From: Cordia subcordata
Taxonomy: Eukaryota; Streptophyta; Magnoliopsida; Boraginales; Cordiaceae
Assembly: GCA_028554755.1 (NCBI GenBank)
Contig: JAPTOF010000016.1
Location: 14,628,001 to 14,692,000 of the forward strand
Reading direction: 5' to 3'
DNA: 64,000 nucleotides
Below, piece by piece: positions 22,157 through 33,644 of the stretch (position 1 is the first letter of the stretch; each line of letters opens with the position of its first letter). The position numbers and the translations under genes are program-made. The notes below the pieces were generated by a model. It was given only the letters and a program-made list of their open reading frames with translations. It ran no database searches and had not been told where the DNA came from.

Positions 22157-25100
22157 ATGGATAAGTAAGAAATTAAAATTACTTCATGAAAGCTGTACAT
22201 GTACAAAAGTTGTGGAGGGCCTATACAATGATATCTTCAAGTCTCCACATTTTACGTAGAGCTTTGTTCAAAGATGAAGACTGAAATTTTCTACCAAAAG
22301 AGAGTTTAACTCTAACATCATCAAAAACAGTATCAAAAATAAGTTCCTCGGTTCTTGCTTGATTCTTGAAGATTCGTTGATTCCTTTCAACCCAAATGTT
22401 GTAGATGGCTGCCCCAAGAAGATGCTTGAGAATTGTGGCTTTCAAATGTTTTTCAAGGGCAAAGGGAGTGAGGAAATCAATAATATCAGGCCAACAAATC
22501 AGATTTTCCGGAACAAGAGTAAGTCGCAAACCCTTTCTCCAAATCCTCCTTGTGAGGCAACATTCAAAGAAGAGATGCTCCCCAGTCTCACAACCCACGT
22601 TGCAAAAGATACACGAAGGATTGATATTAAGCCCCCAATGCAAGATTCTGAATTTTGTGCTAAGGCGGTCACGGAATGCAAGCCAAGCAACGAAGCTGTG
22701 CTTTGGGTTATGCCTCTTGTGCCAAATGAGATTGAAACCTTCAAAATGAGTGCCTTTTCTTCGAATACTATCCCAAGTGTGATTGAAAGTAAAGCTTCCA
22801 CTTGGGGAAAGATTCCATGAAATTCTATCCATTGTGCTTTCGTTAAGACTAAATTCTGGAACATCAACATGGGAGAGATGCATTGGCCAATTCCAAGAAC
22901 CATCAATGAAAATCTCACATACCTTTGCGTGAATTGGGGGATGTGGAATGGCATTTGTCCATTGCTCAAAGAGAGAACCATCTTTGTGCCAATTATCGCT
23001 CCAAAAGAAGGTGTTTGCTCCATTTCCAACCTTGTGCTTAAGGAATCTTTTTGCAATGGGACGGCAGCCAAGAAGTGTTTTAAAAACCCAACTTGGCTCC
23101 TTGGGAACTTGTGAATTCCAAATGGAAGAGTCTTTGATATAATTTGCTTGAACCCATTGACTCCACAGTGTTTCTTAATGAATGGAGAAGCTAGGAGTTT
23201 TAATCCAATCCACAAACTTTTTGGGAAATCCCAAAGCAAGAAGAGTGCATTCAATGAATCTCCAATTCAAGGAGTCAAAAGCTTTCATAATATCAACTTT
23301 AAATGCACATCTTGTGGAAATATGTCTCCCTTGATAACCTCTCACGATGTCACGAGCAATAAGGATATTTTCGTGGATGAGCCTACCCTTAGTGAATGCT
23401 GATTGATTCCAAGAGATGAAGTTGGGTAAGCATACCTTTATCCTATTTGCAATGATCTTTGAGATGCACTTGTAGATGGTGTTACAACATGATATTGGCC
23501 TATAATCCTTGACCATGGAGGGATTTGAAGTTTTTGGCACAAGAGTAACAATTGTGGCATTTACCTCTTTGAGGAGATTGCTTGATTCAAAAAAAGACCT
23601 GATTGCATTCAATACATCCTTCCCCACAATCTCCCACGCAACCTTGTAAAAATGGGAAGTGCAGCCATCCGGACCCGGGCTTTTGTTTGGGTAGAGAGAA
23701 AAAAGCGCATTCTTGATTTCATCATCGGTTAGAGGAGCAATGGTGGTGGCAGCAAATTCATGATCAATTTGCTTGCCAATAATATTTTTCAAAAGATCAA
23801 CGTTTATGCTTGTGGAGGATTCAGCACCAGGAAGCTTCTTGAAATAGCCAACGAATTCTTGAATGTATACTTTTCTCCTTAAATCCTTTTGGAGAATGTA
23901 TACTTGTAGGGATTCTCTTTGGAGCAATTGGATGCAAATTAACTACATCAAGGACAAATCGATTTGGACTCTCACCACTTCTAAGGATGATAGTTGGGTT
24001 CTCAAAACCTCCTCAAAATTCGAAACTTTGCAAGAGCCCACATCTCTCATGTACTCGGCAATGGAAAGCACACGCACTTTTGGCCTGACAAATGGCACAC
24101 ACATGGGGTACTTAGCAATTTTTGGAGCAGCACTCTCAACAATCCACCATACTATGCTAAGGTGTGTGACATTTTCGTTTTTGGTAATTGGTTTTGGCCT
24201 ATTCATCTCATGCATTTTGATCCACCTTGCACCAATCTTGTGGAAGAAAATCTTGATGCTTTTACTTGGAAACTTTCTCCAAATGGTGAATTCACTTTCT
24301 CGCACACTTGGGAGGAAATCAGAAGGAAGAAGAATAAAGTTGATTGGCACTATATTGTTTGGTTCAAAGGACATACACCAAGACATGCATTTTTTACTTG
24401 GCTTGCTATTCATGATCGACTTTCCACAAAATTCAGATTGCTTTATTGGGGTAGAGAGCTGAATCCCACTTGCATTTTTGCAACTTTGGATGTGAAACTA
24501 GAGACCATCTTTTCTTTAATTGTTGTTTCACTAGAAGGATCTGTAGGAAAGCACTTCATCTTACCATGATACAAGAAACTTTTATCGATTTGGGAGACAT
24601 TCTTGCATATATTTCACCTTTTGCACTCGAAGATAATCTTAAAGCTACTATCTTGAAGCACTTTTTGGAGGCTGCAATCTACTTCATTTGGATTGAGAGG
24701 AATCATCGTGAATTTCACAAGAGTTTCAAGACAGAGGAGCAAATCTTTTCATCCATCTTTAATCATGTTAGACTTAAATGCATTGTTGGAAAATATTTCA
24801 CTACTTCTAGTTTGAATAGGAAAATTTGTAAATTGTGGGGGATGGAAGAAATCCTCCTTTGATCAGTTTGTTTTTGTAATTTTGTTTTCCTTCTTGAATG
24901 AAATTTCTTACTTTCCTCGCAAAAAAAAAAAAAAGCCAACGAATTCCTCTTTCACTTCATCATCTTCAAGGAGAGTATGACCATTCTCATTCTTGATAGC
25001 ATGGATAGTGTTATTGAGCTTCCTTCCTTTAACCACATTATGGAAGAATTTTGTATTTGCATCTCCTTCTTTGATCCAAGAAAGTCTTGACTTTTGGTAA

Positions 25101-25300
25101 AGCATGGCCTTTTGCTTTGCATCAAGCTCCTCCAATTTGCTCAAAATGCTTTTCTCCTTATCAATGAGAGAGTAATTATGCTCACCATTGAGGATAGAAA
25201 ATTGGACACTCTCGAGCTCTTCCCTAAGATTTTTGATGACTAACGGAACGGCAGCAAAATGCTCTTTGTCGAAGGATTTCGTGGGAGAAGATGTTTTTTT
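22157..25300 (-). pseudogene. Unit B5: core-deleted L1-a with nested L1-b
   Basis: 3144 bp, minus strand. Intact zinc-domain frame 22883-22221; core-deletion TAA at 23175; RT N-terminus open from there to the insertion. The tail junction reads atgg instead of gcggg between the T-run and ataag. The unit also has gctcccc near 22578 in place of gctctcc. Confidence 0.9.
23859..24934 (+). mobile_element. L1-b insertion, copy 5
   Basis: Target duplications at 23847-23858 and 24935-24946; tail of 14 A. A lost A near 24006 (ctcaaaacc) and the T5 run near 24476 shift the frame, giving pieces 23863-24462, 23994-24569 and 24470-24862. A patch at 24541-24612 carries several private substitutions that are not in any other copy. 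Confidence 0.93.
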
Positions 25301-27000
25301 ATGGATAAGTAAGAAATTAAAATTACTTCATGAAAGCTGTACATGTACAAAAGTTGTGGAAGGGCCTATACAATGATATCTTCAAGTCTCCACATTTTAC
25401 GTAGAGCTTTGTTCAAAGATGAAGACTGAAATTTTCTACCAAAAGAGAGTTTAACTCTAACATCATCAAAAACAGTATCAAAAATAAGTTCCTCGGTTCT
25501 TGCTTGATTCTTGAAGATTCGTTGATTCCTTTCAACCCAAATGTTGTAGATGGCTGCCCCAAGAAGATGCTTGAGAATTGTGGCTTTCAAATGTTTTTCA
25601 AGGGCAAAGGGAGTGAGGAAATCAATAATATCAGGCCAACAAATCAGATTTTCCGAACAAGAGTAAGTCGCAAACCCTTTCTCCAAATCCTCCTTGTGAG
25701 GCAACATTCAAAGAAGAGATGCTCTCAGTCTCACAACCCACGTTGCAAAAGATACACGAAGGATTGATATTAAGCCCCAATGCAAGATTCTGAATTTTGT
25801 TCTAATGCGGTCACGGAATGCATGCCAAGAAACTATTCTGTGCTTTGGGTTATGCCTCTTGTGCCAAATGAGATTGAAACCTTCAAAATGAGTGCCTTTT
25901 CTTCGAATACTATCCCAAGTGTGATTGAAAGTAAAGCTTCCACTTGGGGAAAGATTCCATGAAATTCTATCCATTGTGCTTTCGTTAAGACTAAATTCTG
26001 GAACATCAACATGGGAGAGATGCATTGGCCAATTCCAAGAACCATCAATGAAAATCTCACATACCTTTGCGTGAATTGGGGGATGTGGAATGGCATTTGT
26101 CCATTGCTCAAAGAGAGAACCATCTTTGTGCCAATTATCGCTCCAAAAGAAGGTGTTTGCTCCATTTCCAACCTTGTGCTTAAGGAATCTTTTTGCAATG
26201 GGACGGCAGCCAAGAAGTGTTTTAAAAACCCAACTTGGCTCCTTGGGAACTTGTGAATTCCAAATGGAAGAGTCTTTGATATAATTTGCTTGAACCCATT
26301 GACTCCACAGTGTTTCTTAATGAATGGAGAAGCTAGGAGTTTTAATCCAATCCACAAACTTTTTGGGAAATCCCAAAGCAAGAAGAGTGCATTCAATGAA
26401 TCTCCAATTCAAGGAGTCAAAAGCTTTCATAATATCAACTTTAAATGCACATCTTGTGGAAATATGTCTCCCTTGATAACCTCTCACGATGTCACGAGCA
26501 ATAAGGATATTTTCGTGGATGAGCCTACCCTTAGTGAATGCTGATTGATTCCAAGAGATGAAGTTGGGTAAGCATACCTTTATCCTATTTGCAATGATCT
26601 TTGAGATGCACTTGTAGATGGTGTTACAACATGATATTGGCCTATAATCCTTGACCATGGAGGGATTTGAAGTTTTTGGCACAAGAGTAACAATTGTGGC
26701 ATTTACCTCTTTGAGGAGATTGCTTGATTCAAAAAAAGACCTGATTGCATTCAATACATCCTTCCCCACAATCTCCCACGCAACCTTGTAAAAATGGGAA
26801 GTGCAGCCATCCGGACCCGGGCTTTTGTTTGGGTAGAGAGAAAAAAGCGCATTCTTGATTTCATCATCGGTTAGAGGAGCAATGGTGGTGGCAGCAAATT
26901 CATGATCAATTTGCTTGCCAATAATATTTTTCAAAAGATCAACGTTTATGCTTGTGGAGGATTCAGCACCAGGAAGCTTCTTGAAATAGCCAACGAATTC

Positions 27001-28079
27001 TTGAATGTATACTTTTCTCCTTAAATCCTTTTGGAGAATGTATACTTGTAGGGATTCTCTTTGGAGCAATTGGATGCAAATTAACTACATCAAGGACAAA
27101 TCGATTTGGACTCTCACCACTTCTAAGGATGATAGTTGGGTTCTCAAAAACCTCCTCAAAATTCGAAACTTTGCAAGAGCCCACATCTCTCATGTACTCG
27201 GCAATGGAAAGCACACGCACTTTTGGCCTGACAAATGGCACACACATGGGGTACTTAGCAATTTTTGGAGCAGCACTCTCAACAATCCACCATACTATGC
27301 TAAGGTGTGTGACATTTTCGTTTTTGGTAATTGGTTTTGGCCTATTCATCTCATGCATTTTGATCCACCTTGCACCAATCTTGTGGAAGAAAATCTTGAT
27401 GCTTTTACTTGGAAACTTTCTCCAAATGGTGAATTCACTTTCTCGCACACTTGGGAGGAAATCAGAAGGAAGAAGAATAAAGTTGATTGGCACTATATTG
27501 TTTGGTTCAAAGGACATACACCAAGACATGCATTTTTTACTTGGCTTGCTATTCATGATCGACTTTCCACAAAATTCAGATTGCTTTATTGGGGTAGAGA
27601 GCTGAATCCCACTTGCATTTTTTGCAACTTTGGATGTGAAACTAGAGACCATCTTTTCTTTAATTGTTGTTTCACTAGAAGGATCTGGAGGAAAGGACTT
27701 CATCTTACCATGATCCAAGAAACTTTGATCGATTGGGGAGACATTATTGCTTTTTTTTCACCTTTTGCACTCGAAGATAATCTTAAAGCTACTATCTTGA
27801 AGCACTTTTTGGAGGCTGCAATCTACTTCATTTGGATTGAGAGGAATCATCGTGAATTTCACAAGAGTTTCAAGACAGAGGAGCAAATCTTTTCATCCAT
27901 CTTTAATCATGTTAGACTTAAATGCATTGTTGGAAAATATTTCACTACTTCTAGTTTGAATAGGAAAATTTGTAAATTGTGGGGGATGGAAGAAATCCTC
28001 CTTTGATCAGTTTGTTTTTGTAATTTTGTTTTCCTTCTTGAATGAAATTTCTTACTTTCCTCGCAAAAAAAAAAAAAAA
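27001..28079 (+). mobile_element. L1-b insertion, copy 6, best-preserved (333 codons)
   Basis: Target duplications at 26989-27000 and 28080-28091; tail of 15 A. The frame is uninterrupted from 27005 to the TGA at 28004-28006 without the private patch seen in copy 4, so it is the best reference for L1-b. Roughly: residues 1-25 are the RT thumb end, 26-150 the connection region with GNGKHTHFWPDKW, about 165-235 the zf-RVT domain with CIFCNFGCETRDHLFFNCC, then the C-terminal region. The ATG is accidental; the real protein started much further upstream in the parent element. Confidence 0.95.
28007..28064 (+). other. L1-b 3' UTR
   Basis: Fifty-eight bases between the stop codon and the A tail. 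The terminal stretch aatttcttacttt followed by cctcgc just before the As closely matches the end of the L1-a 3' UTR, which suggests a shared 3' recognition signal for reverse transcription. Confidence 0.75.
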
Positions 28080-28446
28080 GCCAACGAATTCCTCTTTCAC
28101 TTCATCATCTTCAAGGAGAGTATGACCATTCTCATTCTTGATAGCATGGATAGTGTTATTGAGCTTCCTTCCTTTAACCACATTATGGAAGAATTTTGTA
28201 TTTGCATCTCCTTCTTTGATCCAAGAAAGTCTTGACTTTTGGTAAAGCATGGCCTTTTGCTTTGCATCAAGCTCCTCCAATTTGCTCAAAATGCTTTTCT
28301 CCTTATCAATGAGAGAGTAATTATGCTCACCATTGAGGATAGAAAATTGGACACTCTCGAGCTCTTCCCTAAGATTTTTGATGACTAACGGAACGGCAGC
28401 AAAATGCTCTTTGTCGAAGGATTTCGTGGGAGAAGATGTTTTTTTT

Positions 28447-31400
28447 GATTGTTAAGTAAGAAATTAAAATTACTTCATGAAAGCTGTACATGTACAAAAG
28501 TTGTGGAGGGCCTATACAATGATATCTTCAAGTCTCCACATTTTACGTAGAGCTTTGTTCAAAGATGAAGACTGAAATTTTCTACCAAAAGAGAGTTTAA
28601 CTCTAACATCATCAAAAACAGTATCAAAAATAAGTTCCTCGGTTCTTGCTTGATTCTTGAAGATTCGTTGATTCCTTTCAACCCAAATGTTGTAGATGGC
28701 TGCCCCAAGAAGATGCTTGAGAATTGTGGCTTTCAAATGTTTTTCAAGGGCAAAGGGAGTGAGGAAATCAATAATATCAGGCCAACAAATCAGATTTTCC
28801 GGAACAAGAGTAAGTCGCAAACCCTTTCTCCAAATCCTCCTTGTGAGGCAACATTCAAAGAAGAGATGCTCTCCAGTCTCACAACCCACGTTGCAAAAGA
28901 TACACGAAGGATTGATATTAAGCCCCCAATGCAAGATTCTGAATTTTGTGCTAAGGCGGTCACGGAATGCAAGCCAAGCAACGAAGCTGTGCTTTGGGTT
29001 ATGCCTCTTGTGCCAAATGAGATTGAAACCTTCAAAATGAGTGCCTTTTCTTCGAATACTATCCCAAGTGTGATTGAAAGTAAAGCTTCCACTTGGGGAA
29101 AGATTCCATGAAATTCTATCCATTGTGCTTTCGTTAAGACTAAATTCTGGAACATCAACATGGGAGAGATGCATTGGCCAATTCCAAGAACCATCAATGA
29201 AAATCTCACATACCTTTGCGTGAATTGGGGGATGTGGAATGGCATTTGTCCATTGCTCAAAGAGAGAACCATCTTTGTGCCAATTATCGCTCCAAAAGAA
29301 GGTGTTTGCTCCATTTCCAACCTTGTGCTTAAGGAATCTTTTTGCAATGGGACGGCAGCCAAGAAGTGTTTTAAAAACCCAACTTGGCTCCTTGGGAACT
29401 TGTGAATTCCAAATGGAAGAGTCTTTGATATAATTTGCTTGAACCCATTGACTCCACAGTGTTTCTTAATGAATGGAGAAGCTAGGAGTTTTAATCCAAT
29501 CCACAAACTTTTTGGGAAATCCCAAAGCAAGAAGAGTGCATTCAATGAATCTCCAATTCAAGGAGTCAAAAGCTTTCATAATATCAACTTTAAATGCACA
29601 TCTTGTGGAAATATGTCTCCCTTGATAACCTCTCACGATGTCACGAGCAATAAGGATATTTTCGTGGATGAGCCTACCCTTAGTGAATGCTGATTGATTC
29701 CAAGAGATGAAGTTGGGTAAGCATACCTTTATCCTATTTGCAATGATCTTTGAGATGCACTTGTAGATGGTGTTACAACATGATATTGGCCTATAATCCT
29801 TGACCATGGAGGTATTTGAAGTTTTTGGCACAAGAGTAACAATTGTGGCATTTACCTCTTTGAGGAGATTGCTTGATTCAAAAAAAGACCTGATTGCATT
29901 CAATACATCCTTCCCCACAATCTCCCACGCAACCTTGTAAAAATGGGAAGTGCAGCCATCCGGACCCGGGCTTTTGTTTGGGTAGAGAGAAAAAAGCGCA
30001 TTCTTGATTTCATCATCGGTTAGAGGAGCAATGGTGGTGGCAGCAAATTCATGATCAATTTGCTTGCCAATAATATTTTTCAAAAGATCAACGTTTATGC
30101 TTGTGGAGGATTCAGCACCAGGAAGCTTCTTGAAATAGCCAACGAATTCTTGAATGTATACTTTTCTCCTTAAATCCTTTTGGAGAATGTATACTTGTAG
30201 GGATTCTCTTTGGAGCAATTGGATGCAAATTAACTACATCAAGGACAAATCGATTTGGACTCTCACCACTTCTAAGGATGATAGTTGGGTTCTCAAAAAC
30301 CTCCTCAAAATTCGAAACTTTGCAAGAGCCCACATCTCTCATGTACTCGGCAATGGAAAGCACACGCACTTTTGGCCTGACAAATGGCACACACATGGGG
30401 TACTTAGCAATTTTTGGAGCAGCACTCTCAACAATCCACCATACTATGCTAAGGTGTGTGACATTTTCGTTTTTGGTAATTGGTTTTGGCCTATTCATCT
30501 CATGCATTTTGATCCACCTTGCACCAATCTTGTGGAAGAAAATCTTGATGCTTTTACTTGGAAACTTTCTCCAAATGGTGAATTCACTTTCTCGCACACT
30601 TGGGAGGAAATCAGAAGGAAGAAGAATAAAGTTGATTGGCACTATATTGTTTGGTTCAAAGGACATACACCAAGACATGCATTTTTTACTTGGCTTGCTA
30701 TTCATGATCGACTTTCCACAAAATTCAGATTGCTTTATTGGGGTAGAGAGCTGAATCCCACTTGCATTTTTGCAACTTTGGATGTGAAACTAGAGACCAT
30801 CTTTTCTTTAATTGTTGTTTCACTAGAAGGATCTGGAGGAAAGGACTTCATCTTACCATGATCCAAGAAACTTTGATCGATTGGGGAGACATTATTGCTT
30901 TTTTTTCACCTTTTGCACTCGAAGATAATCTTAAAGCTACTATCTTGAAGCACTTTTTGGAGGCTGCAATCTACTTCATTTGGATTGAGAGGAATCATCG
31001 TGAATTTCACAAGAGTTTCAAGACAGAGGAGCAAATCTTTTCATCCATCTTTAATCATGTTAGACTTAAATGCATTGTTGGAAAATATTTCACTACTTCT
31101 AGTTTGAATAGGAAAATTTGTAAATTGTGGGGGATGGAAGAAATCCTCCTTTGATCAGTTTGTTTTTGTAATTTTGTTTTCCTTCTTGAATGAAATTTCT
31201 TACTTTCCTCGCAAAAAAAAAAAAAAGCCAACGAATTCCTCTTTCACTTCGTCATCTTCAAGGAGAGTATGACCATTCTCATTCTTGATAGCATGGATAG
31301 TGTTATTGAGCTTCCTTCCTTTAACCACATTATGGAAGAATTTTGTATTTGCATCTCCTTCTTTGATCCAAGAAAGTCTTGACTTTTGGTAAAGCATGGC

Positions 31401-31591
31401 CTTTTGCTTTGCATCAAGCTCCTCCAATTTGCTCAAAATGCTTTTCTCCTTATCAATGAGAGAGTAATTATGCTCACCATTGAGGATAGAAAATTGAACA
31501 CTCTCGAGCTCTTCCTAAGATTTTTGATGACTAACGGAACGGCAGCAAAATGCTCTTTGTCGAAGGATTTCGTGGGAGAAGATGTTTTTTT
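28447..31591 (-). pseudogene. Unit B7: core-deleted L1-a with nested L1-b, array-C-like linker
   Basis: 3145 bp, minus strand. Intact zinc-domain frame 29174-28512; core-deletion TAA at 29466; RT N-terminus open to the insertion. The part after the right duplication (31227-31591) carries array-C bases (cttcgtcatc, gaacactctc) instead of array-B bases. This is where the B to C switch starts. It also shares a one-base loss in cttcctaag with unit C1. Confidence 0.9.
30150..31226 (+). mobile_element. L1-b insertion, copy 7 (last)
   Basis: Target duplications at 30138-30149 and 31227-31238; tail of 14 A. Frames 30154-30861 and 30762-31154, separated by the T5 run near 30767. Beyond this copy no further L1-b is present in the window. 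Confidence 0.94.
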
Positions 31592-33644
31592 ATGGATAAG
31601 TAAGAAATTAAAATTACTTCATGAAAGCTGTACATGTACAAAAGTTGTGGAGGGGCCTATACAATGATATCTTCAAGTCTCCACATTTTACGTAGAGCTT
31701 TGTTCAAAGATGAAGACTGAAATTTTCTACCAAAAGAGAGTTTAACTCTAACATCATCAAAAACAGTATCAAAAATAAGTTCCTCGGTTCTTGCTTGATT
31801 CTTGAAGATTCGTTGATTCCTTTCAACCCAAATGTTGTAGATGGCTGCCCCAAGAAGATGCTTGAGAATTGTGGCTTTCAAATGTTTTTCAAGGGCAAAG
31901 GGAGTGAGGAAATCAATAATATCAGGCCAACAAATCAGATTTTCCGAACAAGAGTAAGTCGCAAACCCTTTCTCCAAATCCTCCTTGTGAAGCAACATTC
32001 AAAGAAGAGATGCTCTCAGTCTCACAACCCACGTTGCAAAAGGTACACGAAGGATTGATATTAAGCCCCAATGTAAGACTCTGAATTTTGTGCTAAGGCG
32101 GTCACGGGATGCAAGCCAAGCAACGAAGCTGTGCTTTGGGTTATGCCTCTTGTGCCAAATGAGATTGAAACCTTCAAAATGAGTGCCTTTTCTTCGAATA
32201 CTATCCCAAGTGTGATTGAAAGTAAAGCTTCCACTTGGGGAAAGATTCCATGAAATTCTATCCATTGTGCTTTCGTTAAGACTAAATTCTGGAACATCAA
32301 CATGGGAGAGATGCATTGGCCAATTCCAAGAACCATCAATGAAAATCTCACATACCTTTGCGTGAATTGGGGGATGTGGAATGGCATTTGTCCATTGCTC
32401 AAAGGGAGAACCATCTTTGTGCCAATTATCGCTCCAAAAGAAGGTGTTTGCTCCATTTCCAACCTTGTGCTCAAGGAATCTTTTTGCAATGGGACGGCAG
32501 CCAAGAAGTGTTTTAAAAACCCAACTTGCCTCCTTGGGAACTTGTGAATTCCAAATGGAAGAGTCTTTGATATAATTTGCTTGAACCCATTGACTCCACA
32601 GTGTTTCTTAATGAATGGAGAAGCTAGGAGTTTTAATCCAATCCACAAACTTTTTGGGAAATCCCAAAGCAAGAAGAGTGCGTTCAACGAATCTCCAATT
32701 CAAGGAGTCAAAAGCTTTCATAATATCAACTTTAAATGCACATCTTGTGGAAATATGTCTCCTTCGATAACCTCTCACGATGTCACGAGCAATAAGGATA
32801 TTTTCGTGGATGAGCCCACCCTTAGTGAATGCTGATTGATTCCAAGAGATGAAGTTGGGTAAGCATACCTTTATCCTATTTGCAATGATCTTTGAGATGC
32901 ACTTGTAGATGGTGTTACAACATGATATTGGCCTATAATCCTTGACCATGGAGGGATTTGAAGTTTTTGGCACAAGAGTAACAATTGTGGCATTTACCTC
33001 TTTGAGGAGATTGCTTGATTCAAAAAAAGACCTGATTGCATTCAATGCATCCTTCCCCACAATCTCCCACGCAACCTTGTGAAAATGGGAAGTGCAGCCA
33101 TCCGGACCCGGGCTTTTGTTTGGGTAGAGAGAAAAAAGCGCATTCTTGATTTCACCATCGGTTAGAGGAGCAATGGTGGTGGCAGCAAATTCATGATCAA
33201 TTTGCTTGCCAATAATATTTTTCAAAAGATCAACGTTTATGCTTGTGGAGGATTCAGCACCAAGAAGCTTCTTGAAATAGCCAACGAATTCCTCTTTCAC
33301 TTCGTCATCTTCAAGGAGAGTATGACCATTCTCATTCTTGATAGCATGGATAGTGTTATTGAGCTTCCTTCCTTTAACCACATTATGGAAGAATTTTGTA
33401 TTTGCATCTCCTTCTTTGATCCAAGAAAGTCTTGACTTTTGGTAAAGCATGGCCTTTTGCTTTGCATCAAGCTCCTCCAATTTGCTCAAAATGCTTTTCT
33501 CCTTATCAATGAGAGAGTAATTATGCTCACCATTGAGGATAGAAAATTGAACACTCTCGAGCTCTTCCTAAGATTTTTGATGACTAACGGAACGGCAGCA
33601 AAATGCTCTTTGTCGAAGGATTTCGTGGGAGAAGATGTTTTTTT
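31592..33644 (-). pseudogene. Unit C1: L1-a without L1-b, B/C mosaic
   Basis: 2053 bp. First unit with the empty target site (about 33280-33291). The linker-to-RT frame 33489-32608 (293 codons) is continuous through that site and ends at the core-deletion TAA. The C-terminal third still has array-B bases (ccaaaagagag near 31731) and keeps the second zinc cysteine, whereas from about 32040 up it is array-C type. Zinc domain split (31998-31657, 32316-31999). Sites: s2 ccg, s3 ctcagtc, s4 short, s5 gaagctg. Confidence 0.92.

Larger units (their letters stand above)
25301..28446 (-). pseudogene. Unit B6: core-deleted L1-a with nested L1-b
   Basis: 3146 bp, minus strand. The zinc domain is split at the ccg, ctcag and C-run sites into 25707-25366 and 26025-25708. 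A divergent patch lies at 25799-25842 (gttctaatgcgg, catgccaagaaactattctg). Core-deletion TAA at 26317; RT N-terminus open to the insertion. Confidence 0.9.
6154..31591. repeat. Array B: 3.14 kb tandem repeat, L1-a carrying a nested antisense L1-b
   Basis: Unit boundaries, placed at the T-run that marks the L1-a poly(A) tail, lie at 7946/7947, 11087/11088, 15871/15872, 19013/19014, 22156/22157, 25300/25301, 28446/28447 and 31591/31592. Normal units are 3141-3146 bp; the second is 4784 bp because of a chimeric insert of array-A sequence. Each unit equals the 2.05 kb unit of array C plus about 1.07 kb of plus-strand L1-b with its target-site duplication. Units are nearly identical apart from short indels. 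The first stretch (6154-7946) is the upstream part of a unit joined collinearly to array A. Confidence 0.93.

Noticed and set aside
27005..28006. Intact 333-codon plus-strand frame as a host gene
   Set aside because: It is a 5'-truncated L1-b bounded by a target-site duplication and a poly(A) tail, and repeated eight times.
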